13,794 nucleotides of DNA from assembly GCF_900547205.1 (NCBI RefSeq), contig NZ_URFY01000076.1, forward strand, positions 1 to 13,794, written 5' to 3'. The position numbers were made by a program, and so were the translations under genes. Shown here one piece after another: positions 7,490 through 13,794 of this stretch. The number at the start of each line of letters is the position of its first letter. The stretch's first letter is position 1. Origin of the DNA: an uncultured Bacteroides sp. (GTDB lineage Bacteria > Bacteroidota > Bacteroidia > Bacteroidales > Bacteroidaceae). A model generated the notes under the pieces. The model had not been told where the DNA came from. It did no database searches and saw nothing but the letters and a program-made list of their open reading frames with translations.

Positions 7490-8421
7490 CTTAACAATTT
7501 CTTTAACTTCCCTATTACCTTAGATTGCATAGTGAATATATACTGCTTTAGCAAGCCGCACTTACTCCAAGCCAATATTTTGTCGAATGTAGGTTCTTCC
7601 CAATCAATAATCTTGTTTGGAACTATAAGGTATTTTTCTGTATTATTAGTGCATGGCTTGAGTATTTTCAGGCGACGTTTGAAATGCATATACATGATAG
7701 GTTCCTTGACTATACTGTGTCCTATTAAGTAAACCCGATACATATATTTGTCCTTATATTCAAATATCAAGTAATCATTCTCATACATGGCACGAATTCC
7801 TGACTTAAAGTTCAAATTGGATTCCGGAACACGCAGGTCATCAAAAGGTCGCGTATCCCATATCTTGTCTGCATGCAGATACTTGGCTTTATCGGCAGTA
7901 CCACCATGCCAATATTCGTCAAATCCGAAATTTTTCGAATCTTGATATACAGTTTTGTAATCTTGGAAACCATCCACTTGTAATTCAAAGAAATGTTTCC
8001 AATAATCGTTATTGCGTAGTAATGTAAGATGTCCCCAACCAGAAATAACATCATACTGTGCAAGAACTTCTTCTGTAATAATCTCTCGTATATTACCATA
8101 GATAAGATCAACATCTCCCCATCCAGAAAAATCAGCATTTCCAACTAAGTCATTAAATATCAGCGGATAAGCAGGTTTGAAATCACAAAGTTTGTATGGT
8201 GATGGTAAAGCAACAGGAAAATCGAAGCAACGCTGTACACGTTCACGACATTCATCAAATGTCATATACACTACCTCAATATTCATCTCACTCTTAACAA
8301 TCTTGTTATCAGTAACCATCAGAAAGTTTACACCAGGATTGTTCAAAGCAGATGCCCACCAGAATTTAAACTGTGGTGGGAATGTTCCAAAGTATGGGAA
8401 TATGATTGTTATTGTTGTCAT
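7486..8421 (-). CDS. DUF6625-like putative glycosyltransferase
   Basis: A 311-residue protein that I match by pattern memory to the DUF6625 family found in polysaccharide clusters. MTTITIIFPYFGTFP (1-15) is a GT-A-like first strand, NFLMVTDN (32-39) the next, and PSPYKLCDFKPAYPLIF (73-89) is the family block. WGDVDLIYGN (101-110) has a DVD that fits a DXD metal/nucleotide site, and ISGWGHLTLLRN (126-137) follows. These features suggest transfer of a sugar from a nucleotide donor, but I know of no established reaction for the family. It starts at ATG 8421, 20 nt after the previous GT4, and its stop overlaps the next GT4 start as ATGA. The intact length and tight packing suggest a working member of the pathway. 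Confidence 0.82.
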   Translation of the reverse strand: MTTITIIFPYFGTFPPQFKFWWASALNNPGVNFLMVTDNKIVKSEMNIEVVYMTFDECRERVQRCFDFPVALPSPYKLCDFKPAYPLIFNDLVGNADFSGWGDVDLIYGNIREIITEEVLAQYDVISGWGHLTLLRNNDYWKHFFELQVDGFQDYKTVYQDSKNFGFDEYWHGGTADKAKYLHADKIWDTRPFDDLRVPESNLNFKSGIRAMYENDYLIFEYKDKYMYRVYLIGHSIVKEPIMYMHFKRRLKILKPCTNNTEKYLIVPNKIIDWEEPTFDKILAWSKCGLLKQYIFTMQSKVIGKLKKLLR

Positions 8422-8441
8422 ATTATGCGTACTGAATATTA

Positions 8442-9614
8442 TTACTTCCCTTGAACCAAACTATTAAAAAAATTGCTATATTTTTCCATGATACTATCAA
8501 GCGAATATTTATCTACAATTTTCGTTGCCTTAACCGCCATATCCCGAAGTTCGCCTGGATGAGTCATCAGCCACTTAAGTCCTGCAACGTAGTTATCCAT
8601 ATCATTATTGGGAATAATGAATCCATTTTCTTTGTGTGATATAATGTCTTGCAGAGATTCAAAACTATTAAATACAATTGGTACTACACCCATAGGCATG
8701 GCTTCCATCAATACCATTGGCCACCCTTCGAAACCTGATGTCATTAAGAGGATGGAGGCACACTCATAATAACAGTCTGGCTTTTGACGTCCTTCAAAAC
8801 GAATGCGTTGTAAATGGTATTCGTCAAAGGATTTCTTCTTTAGACGTTGTACTTCGGAACTATCACCTACGAAAGTGAGAAACCAGCCGGCAAGCTGTGG
8901 ATCAGTCTCTAATCGTCGCCATATTTCAATCATTAAATGTGCTCTTTTTTGATGATTCGCATTGCAAACTACCAAAACTTCCCTACGCTTATTGTCTATC
9001 ATTTCCATACTTGCCTTGAGTTTCCATACCACAGGATTTCCAATGCAGATTATCTGATCGTCACATATATAAGGAATAATTTGCTTAAACACAGGACGAA
9101 AACCTTCTGAAAGTAACTGTATCTTATCAGCATAGCGCACAATTTCTACAAAGCTTTTACGCTCCTTACTCTTTACACATACTTTATATAAAGGATATAA
9201 AGTATAATAGAGATATAGTTTCATTTTTTCCTTAAGGATTCGCGAAGACTTAGCCAATTTCAAAAGTTCAGTCTTTGGCGGGCACATTAGCATAGGCCTA
9301 TTGTGATAAGCAGCTATCAGCTTAGCTTTTGGAAAACATTCATGCAGTAAACACCAGTCTATACCAATACATTGTGTAATATACAGAAGATCGAAAGGAT
9401 GCTTATCATTCAATCTTTTAATAGCTTCCATATTTTCCTTAATCAAGTGTATTCTGTCCTCAAAATATGTACTAGGATGTTCCCGCTCTTGAAAGAATCC
9501 AATAGCGCAATAATGACTATGCTTTTCAAGCCATCCCGCCATCATTTGTACTATTGTGGCAGTACCTCCTGCATAAAGGGGATCGCCATCAATGGTGACA
9601 AATAATATATTCAT
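8442..9614 (-). CDS. GT4 family glycosyltransferase
   Basis: A 390-residue GT-B fold retaining glycosyltransferase. MNILFVTIDGDPLYAGGTATI (1-21) is the N-terminal strand and glycine-rich loop of the acceptor domain. IICIGNPV (188-195) is the linker into the donor domain. VVCNANHQKRAHLMIE (215-230) takes the place of the usual GRL-x-x-KG region, with HQKRA supplying the basic residues. GFEGWPMVLMEAM (294-306) contains the EX7E pair Glu296/Glu304, followed by PIVFNSFESLQDII. The start ATG at 9614 directly abuts the flippase stop codon with no spacer, implying coupled translation. It is expected to act at the cytoplasmic membrane face on the lipid-linked acceptor; its sugar is unknown. Confidence 0.93.
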   Translation of the reverse strand: MNILFVTIDGDPLYAGGTATIVQMMAGWLEKHSHYCAIGFFQEREHPSTYFEDRIHLIKENMEAIKRLNDKHPFDLLYITQCIGIDWCLLHECFPKAKLIAAYHNRPMLMCPPKTELLKLAKSSRILKEKMKLYLYYTLYPLYKVCVKSKERKSFVEIVRYADKIQLLSEGFRPVFKQIIPYICDDQIICIGNPVVWKLKASMEMIDNKRREVLVVCNANHQKRAHLMIEIWRRLETDPQLAGWFLTFVGDSSEVQRLKKKSFDEYHLQRIRFEGRQKPDCYYECASILLMTSGFEGWPMVLMEAMPMGVVPIVFNSFESLQDIISHKENGFIIPNNDMDNYVAGLKWLMTHPGELRDMAVKATKIVDKYSLDSIMEKYSNFFNSLVQGK

Positions 9615-11036
9615 CTATTTTTTATTTTTAATGATTGCTTCTACTTTCATAGAACTTTCTTGCCATCCTACTTTCACAAGACAGGCAATGGATACTTGTA
9701 ATTTACGACTTGCCTCTATAGGCCATTTCCAGTAATTATAGCACAGCATACAAATAAAGCGACAAATCACTACTCCTAGTAATCCCCAATCTGTGAAATA
9801 GAGTGTGGCAAAAGTGAATATAACTACAGCTACTCCCGTATAAATGTCTGCCTTAAGGAATGGGTAACGATTTTCTGCCATAAAGATGTATGTAAAATTA
9901 GAATGATTATAGTCAAGTAAAGCATCTACAACGAATATTACCATAATAAGTGTGCTTGGGAGCAATGAGTTAGAATGCATCAATTGGAGCATCCATGGTG
10001 CGACGAGCACAATCAACAAGCCACCAATAATGAATATTACCCAAAACACAAAATTGCCAAGCGAAAAGTGCCGGACAAGTGCTTGTTTATCATTTCGAAC
10101 AATATCCTTGCCAAATAAAGGTGTTACAGTATTGAAAAGACTTTTGGCACAAGTGCATAATACACCACCAACTAGCTGCATAAGCAGACCATAGGAAGCT
10201 ATCTCCGGTAGAGACAAAAACAACCCACAAAGAAAAATCCCCGACTGGCTAATACCGTATTGAGCTACAAAGATGGAGCCTAAGCGTTTTGTGTTGAACC
10301 AAAGTGTATTAAAAGTATCCTTAATCTCTTGCTTTGGCACCTGTTCTCCTCTCAATTTATCTTTCATTTCCCTTGAATAGAACGATATATAAGAATAATA
10401 GCGTTGAACAAAAGGTGCTACGAAATTGGCAATGACCACGCTCATCAATCCACATCCCGCAAAAAGTAATGCTATACATATCAAAAGGTAAACAATCTTA
10501 GAATACATACAAGACTTATTGTATTCCATCATCAATGCTGTTCCCGTTAGCAATGCTGTATAATATTTATAATAAAAATTAAAGAAAACAGAAACCGAAA
10601 ACAATAACCATATCCACAAAGAATGCGAGACACTTGAGAAACCATTAGTAACGTGATAGATGTAAACGGTACCAGCGGTGAGCATTAGTAAAAGTACCAT
10701 CAAGCCAAGTCGCATATATACATACTGGGCTGTTCTTATTAGCACTGCTACAAGGTGATAATTAATGGTACTATTTACCTCACTTGAAACACCCTCTTTG
10801 ATCAAACGCTGTACCCCTGATAGCACATAAGTAATATTGCGTCCAAACTGCTGAGAGAAGCCAAAATCAGCCAAAATGACAAGATTGGAGATTGTAAGCA
10901 TTAGATAGTTCATCCCTACCTCCTCCGCACTCAGCATACTGAGAATGAAAGGAAGAGTGACCAGTCCTGTACCATAATTAAAAACCATGGCCACATACCC
11001 CCATATCACATCATTCTTGCTTACTTTAATTTCCAT
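9615..11036 (-). CDS. wzx: Wzx-like lipid-linked oligosaccharide flippase
   Basis: A 473-residue polytopic inner-membrane protein with about 12 hydrophobic helices, in the size range and layout of the polysaccharide exporter (MOP/MATE-like) superfamily. It would flip the finished undecaprenyl-linked repeat unit to the periplasmic face for the polymerase. The N-terminus KNDVIWGYVAMVFNYGTG followed by PFILSMLSAEEVG is typical of Bacteroidales flippases, as is LADFGFSQQFGRNITY after the second helix. The C-terminal half repeats the helix pattern (ASYGLLMQLVGGVLC and later GLLGVVICRF). It begins 56 nt after the pyruvyl transferase gene. I found no Bacteroides-type TAnnTTTG promoter in that gap, so it is probably transcribed with the upstream genes. 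The wzx symbol is functional; sequence identity within this group is low. Confidence 0.9.
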   Translation of the reverse strand: MEIKVSKNDVIWGYVAMVFNYGTGLVTLPFILSMLSAEEVGMNYLMLTISNLVILADFGFSQQFGRNITYVLSGVQRLIKEGVSSEVNSTINYHLVAVLIRTAQYVYMRLGLMVLLLMLTAGTVYIYHVTNGFSSVSHSLWIWLLFSVSVFFNFYYKYYTALLTGTALMMEYNKSCMYSKIVYLLICIALLFAGCGLMSVVIANFVAPFVQRYYSYISFYSREMKDKLRGEQVPKQEIKDTFNTLWFNTKRLGSIFVAQYGISQSGIFLCGLFLSLPEIASYGLLMQLVGGVLCTCAKSLFNTVTPLFGKDIVRNDKQALVRHFSLGNFVFWVIFIIGGLLIVLVAPWMLQLMHSNSLLPSTLIMVIFVVDALLDYNHSNFTYIFMAENRYPFLKADIYTGVAVVIFTFATLYFTDWGLLGVVICRFICMLCYNYWKWPIEASRKLQVSIACLVKVGWQESSMKVEAIIKNKK

Positions 11037-11092
11037 ATATTAAAGGATGATATTCAATGAATTCATTACTTTCACTTCTATTCTATTCAACA

Positions 11093-12226
11093 TCACATAT
11101 TATGAAAACAACTATTGTTAATGAAGTTCGCACTCTTCACCCTTTTATTATCCAACAACTCTTTAACGATTTCATAATTTATGTTCTTCTGTATTTCCGA
11201 AGAATTAAACCTTTTTTCTAGTCCCAATCCTCTTAGTAAGTCTTCCATTCGGGATGAATTATTTTGTCCCATAAGAGGATATACATAAAACTCTTTTTCT
11301 AAAATAATAGAAAAGGCTGTTGCATGAAATGAATTGGAAACTATATAATCAGCATTTGCAACGAGATTTAAGAACTCCAAAGGACCAGCATCATTGATAT
11401 TAACATCTGCATAATTCAACGGCCTATAATCGTTTATAGATACAACCAATACTCCATATTGGTCTTTTAACTTTGCAACAAACATTCTAATTCTATCATC
11501 ATGCAAAAAGTCATATACAAGAATATAGCGACTTTTGATTGTTTCAGGATGCTGAGTGGCCTTTGTCGCCATATTTAACCATTTTCTTTTCTCCAACAAG
11601 AAAACTGGATCCAATACAAGTTCTGCCTTAATTCCCAAATTCCCGAGAATATCAACCCCAGATGCTTCTCTTACTGAAATCTGGCTAAACTTAGACAGTC
11701 GGTTCCTGATTACATCTTCTAAATCTTTTCCTATTTTGCCAACAGCAATACTGGCAGCATAAGATATTCGCTTTGTTGAGGAATTACCAAAATCTAAATA
11801 ATAGGCAGGGTCTTTACCATTATACATTTCCGTATTCCAAATTTGATCACTGCCAGCCACGTAAATATCAGCAATAGGTGGATTATCCCTCAATTCCTCA
11901 ATCGTTTCATAATGTGTCGAAGTCAGTTTTAGGAATGACTTTGTGAAATCATCAAACTTCTTTTTCCGCCCCCAAGTTTTAAAAATACATAGATTCTTCA
12001 AGATACCATATACCAACCGCATAAAACCATTTGAAGAAAACAACGTATAATGATTGGAGTCTAAAGGGATATAAAGAAAATTGTATCGACTTTGGTGATA
12101 ATATGGCAGATAATCTATTATTTCAACCTTATGCCCCAAAGATTCTAAATAATACTGTAATGCAAAAGCTTGAAGCGAAGCACCATAATTATACACTCTA
12201 TGACATGTTATCGTGCAAATTTCCAT
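11093..12226 (-). CDS. Polysaccharide pyruvyl transferase family protein
   Basis: A 377-residue protein of the polysaccharide pyruvyl transferase family (Pfam PF04230; CsaB/WcaK type), which uses phosphoenolpyruvate to form ketal-pyruvate on sugars, giving the polymer negative charge. MEICTITCHRVYNYGASLQAF is the usual N-terminus, and VAGSDQIWN (123-131) is the signature seen in most family members. YYLDFGNSSTKRISYAASIA (142-161) follows. Later come the LDPVFLL block (205-211), VSNSFHATAFSIILEKEF (296-313) with conserved His301, and SSRMEDLLRGLGL. The ATG at 12226 overlaps the Fe-S protein gene by 19 nt, with AAGGAA a few bases upstream of the start. These two gene families are commonly paired in Bacteroides polysaccharide loci, suggesting a shared step. 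The target sugar is unknown. Confidence 0.93.
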   Translation of the reverse strand: MEICTITCHRVYNYGASLQAFALQYYLESLGHKVEIIDYLPYYHQSRYNFLYIPLDSNHYTLFSSNGFMRLVYGILKNLCIFKTWGRKKKFDDFTKSFLKLTSTHYETIEELRDNPPIADIYVAGSDQIWNTEMYNGKDPAYYLDFGNSSTKRISYAASIAVGKIGKDLEDVIRNRLSKFSQISVREASGVDILGNLGIKAELVLDPVFLLEKRKWLNMATKATQHPETIKSRYILVYDFLHDDRIRMFVAKLKDQYGVLVVSINDYRPLNYADVNINDAGPLEFLNLVANADYIVSNSFHATAFSIILEKEFYVYPLMGQNNSSRMEDLLRGLGLEKRFNSSEIQKNINYEIVKELLDNKRVKSANFINNSCFHNM

Positions 12227-13434
12227 CCGAATTTCCTTATTAAATTAAAACCTGATTTAAGAGGGTTTCGCAAACGCTTTTTCCATAATTCAATTTTGTG
12301 TATCTTCATATACATCTCGTAAATATCTTCAATAATTATATTTTTATCCCTGAGGGATTTTTGAATTTTTTCAAACCTTTTCTTTTTCAAAGGCGACGCC
12401 TTCATTTGCCCTTCTGCCACTAGCGAGAAAGGATGCTCTCTCAATTCACAATTGCACTGACGTAAGATTTCATTTCCTTTTGAGGTAAATGCAATGGCGG
12501 CACTAACACCATCTTCATTGTTGATATATGCTTTACCCCATAAATCACCAATACGAATATCAGCAGAAGAATGATCATATTTATATTTGCAATGCTCAAT
12601 ACATTGTTTGCCCAGACAACAGTCCCCTAAAAACAACGTATAAAACATATCTCCTTGCGTGAGTTTAGATTCTATAAAACTTCTTTTTTCTCTCATTAAT
12701 GTATCATAAGACTCATGACAATCTATCTTTTCACCATGTTCCTCACCGTCTATTCCCATCGCCCAAGAATCATGCCATCCAGTCCACTTGTTACGCCAAG
12801 AGGCGTATGTAATTTTTCCAACTTTCCGTTCTGCCCATTCAATATATTTCTTCCAAAGATGCATGGTGGGAACTCCATGACAGAAGAAATCAAGTAATAC
12901 AAAACTATCCTCACACTTGAATCTTTGAATATATCTGCGGAAAGAGTCTATCTGACAGGGAGTACCTGTAATGAGATATTTTTCTTTCCTATTAATGGAC
13001 TTAAAACCATCCAAAGTAAAACTTTGAATATATTTACTACCAATACTTAGTACCCATTCATCAATGTTTTTAGCTATAAAATGAACAGCTTTCCCTCTCT
13101 CTGCATCATAACGGACGCCACAAACTTTAAAGCCTTCTTGTAACAAGTATTTTCCTACTTCAAATCCGACACCACCAGATGAACATTTACGTCTTACGAA
13201 ATGATCTTTACTCCATGCAGCGTATGACCTTATCTCTGATTCTTTTAAAGACAAATCTTCGTGCAGATAAGCACAAACTTCTGTACAAATTTTACAATTA
13301 GTACATCTACGTTCGTCTATAATATGAGGTTCATAAAAACCATCATCATTCAAGCTAATATCTATTATTTTTTGTCCACAAGCAATTGCACAAATACCAC
13401 ATCCATAACAGTTGTGAACTTTACCAATATTCAT
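12208..13434 (-). CDS. FrhB/F420H2 dehydrogenase beta-like Fe-S protein of polysaccharide loci
   Basis: A 408-residue soluble protein with two ferredoxin-type [4Fe-4S] motifs: cysteines 9, 12, 15, 19 (CYGCGICAIAC) and 44, 47, 50, 54 (CTNCKICTEVC). An FrhB-like flavoprotein domain follows, with CSSGGVGFE (84-92), GSKYIQS (132-138), ITGTPCQID (155-163) and FFCHGVP. A further cysteine cluster, CCLGKQCIEHCKYK, leads to DIRIGDLWG. In methanogens this fold moves electrons between F420, flavin and Fe-S; Bacteroidales are not known to use F420, so the capsule role (a redox step on sugar, donor or the partner pyruvyl transferase) is unknown. I start at ATG 13434, leaving Cys9 in the usual early position. 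A TTG at 13446 would add LDAY-type residues encoded by the IS66 repeat, which begins at the base before the ATG. It is the first cluster gene. Confidence 0.9.
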   Translation of the reverse strand: MNIGKVHNCYGCGICAIACGQKIIDISLNDDGFYEPHIIDERRCTNCKICTEVCAYLHEDLSLKESEIRSYAAWSKDHFVRRKCSSGGVGFEVGKYLLQEGFKVCGVRYDAERGKAVHFIAKNIDEWVLSIGSKYIQSFTLDGFKSINRKEKYLITGTPCQIDSFRRYIQRFKCEDSFVLLDFFCHGVPTMHLWKKYIEWAERKVGKITYASWRNKWTGWHDSWAMGIDGEEHGEKIDCHESYDTLMREKRSFIESKLTQGDMFYTLFLGDCCLGKQCIEHCKYKYDHSSADIRIGDLWGKAYINNEDGVSAAIAFTSKGNEILRQCNCELREHPFSLVAEGQMKASPLKKKRFEKIQKSLRDKNIIIEDIYEMYMKIHKIELWKKRLRNPLKSGFNLIRKFGWKFAR

Positions 13435-13455
13435 GTAAGCGTCCAAATTCTACGT
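13435..13455 (+). repeat. IS66-type terminal inverted repeat, right copy
   Basis: This 21-bp repeat starts GTAAGCGTCC and matches 32-52 in inverted orientation at 19 of 21 positions. Its first base lies immediately next to the ATG (13434-13432) of the Fe-S protein gene. The similarity continues weakly for about ten bases outside the element (7 of 10 matches), which I take as chance. Confidence 0.82.
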
Positions 13456-13520
13456 TAGTTATTTAAATCCCTTTATCCTCAGGTGTTTACACGCACGGGA
13501 CAAATAAAGACCTGTAATTT

Positions 13521-13794
13521 TTAGATTTTCTTAATTGATTTTGCCAGTATGGCAGGGGTTAGATTCTCAAAATCTGTGCGCCCTTCCATAAAAGCTGTGA
13601 AATACTTCTTCAAAAATTGATTGAACGACAGTGCACCCATTCGGCAAGTTGCCGTAAAGGTGTGATAAACTGTCGAAGTCTCAGCACCCTGATGACTGCC
13701 AAAAGCCATTTTGTTCTTGCGTTCGATCGTCAACGGACGAATAGAGCGTTTTGCGATAGAATTATCTATGCAATACCGATCATCATGGCGATAA
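13521..13794 (-). CDS. tnpC: IS66 family transposase, C-terminal part (partial at window edge)
   Basis: The frame is open from the window edge to a TAA at 13523-13521, giving the last 91 residues. The segment RYCIDNSIAKRSIRPLTIER, then KNKMAFGSHQGAE and YHTFTATCRMGALS, is the hallmark C-terminus of IS66 transposases (Pfam DDE_Tnp_IS66, PF03050), with the usual tail (EGRTDFENLTP) of Bacteroidales members. It has no start in the window; a reading beginning at TTG 13733 is only an in-frame leucine codon. In related transposases the motif reads DNxxAER/AEN, with the Glu thought to be the third catalytic acidic residue. Here the codon at 13751-13749 is AAA (Lys), so this copy may be catalytically inactive. 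Confidence 0.9.
   Translation of the reverse strand, partial: YRHDDRYCIDNSIAKRSIRPLTIERKNKMAFGSHQGAETSTVYHTFTATCRMGALSFNQFLKKYFTAFMEGRTDFENLTPAILAKSIKKI

Larger units (their letters stand above)
13435..13794 (-). mobile_element. IS66-family element, one end (continues right of the window)
   Basis: The element begins at 13435 with the IS66-type tip GTAAGCGTCC and contains the C-terminal part of an IS66 transposase reading toward the cluster. The region between the transposase stop and the tip (13435-13520) is non-coding, the usual arrangement at the transposase-C end of IS66 elements. The orientation means any transcript running through the transposase would enter the polysaccharide operon. 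The other end, the accessory orf1/orf2 genes and the far target duplication are outside the window. Confidence 0.88.

Noticed and set aside
7812..8144. 110-codon minus-strand open frame inside the DUF6625-like gene
   Set aside because: It lies wholly within a well-supported gene in another frame and its translation matches no family.
11056..11067. 12-nt perfect palindrome AATGAATTCATT upstream of the flippase gene
   Set aside because: It is all AT except for the central EcoRI-like core, lies in AT-rich DNA and stands alone. It could be an operator, but nothing else supports that.
13427..13434. Possible 8-bp target duplication shared by the two IS66 ends
   Set aside because: The flanks 53-60 and 13427-13434 do not match directly or as complements, so the two ends were not shown to come from one insertion event.
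1..13794. CRISPR arrays, tRNA or rRNA genes, toxin-antitoxin or phage-defence modules
   Set aside because: No regularly spaced repeats, RNA gene signatures or defence-type motifs are visible. All sizeable coding space is accounted for by the glycan cluster and IS66 ends.

Overview
The window is a low-GC stretch in which every convincing gene reads on the minus strand. Twelve intact genes lie between about 13434 and 216. They form a capsular or O-antigen-type polysaccharide cluster of the Wzx/Wzy kind. The gene families, the pairing of an FrhB-like iron-sulfur protein with a polysaccharide pyruvyl transferase, the weak Shine-Dalgarno signals and the IS66-type element at the border all point to a gut Bacteroidales organism (Bacteroides, Parabacteroides or a relative). 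This placement is inferred from gene content; no ribosomal or other phylogenetic marker is present.

Layout in transcription order, right to left. The right edge (13435-13794) is the end of an IS66-family element: a terminal inverted repeat starting GTAAGCGTCC at 13435, and the last 91 codons of its transposase. The first cluster gene begins at the base next to that repeat: an FrhB/F420H2-dehydrogenase-beta-like Fe-S protein (13434-12208). Then follow a polysaccharide pyruvyl transferase (12226-11093), a Wzx-like flippase (11036-9615), a GT4 glycosyltransferase (9614-8442), a DUF6625-like putative glycosyltransferase (8421-7486), a second GT4 (7489-6272), an acyltransferase-3 membrane protein with a GTG start (6275-5220), a poorly characterised putative glycosyltransferase with a YTDAG motif (about 5223-4384), a GT2 (4308-3559), a Wzy-like polymerase (about 3580-2399), a third GT4 with a cysteine-rich segment (2414-1200) and a second GT2 (1019-216). 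At the left edge (1-52) there is another IS66-type terminal repeat, facing the first, so the whole cluster sits between two IS66-type ends.

Expected joint function: about seven glycosyltransferases build a lipid-linked oligosaccharide. The pyruvyl transferase and acyltransferase probably decorate it, Wzx flips it and Wzy polymerises it. No initiating sugar-phosphate transferase, nucleotide-sugar synthesis gene, chain-length regulator or UpxY/UpxZ-type regulator lies in the window, so these must be encoded elsewhere or have been lost beside the IS. Most junctions overlap or abut (ATGA, GTGA, 0-22 nt), which suggests one operon. The larger gaps are 56, 75 and 180 nt. I saw no tRNA, rRNA, CRISPR array or toxin/defence gene. 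This is mainly a recognisable glycan locus; the least ordinary points are the IS66 bracketing, the IS joined to the first start codon, the FrhB-like/pyruvyl-transferase pair and the two poorly characterised transferases.
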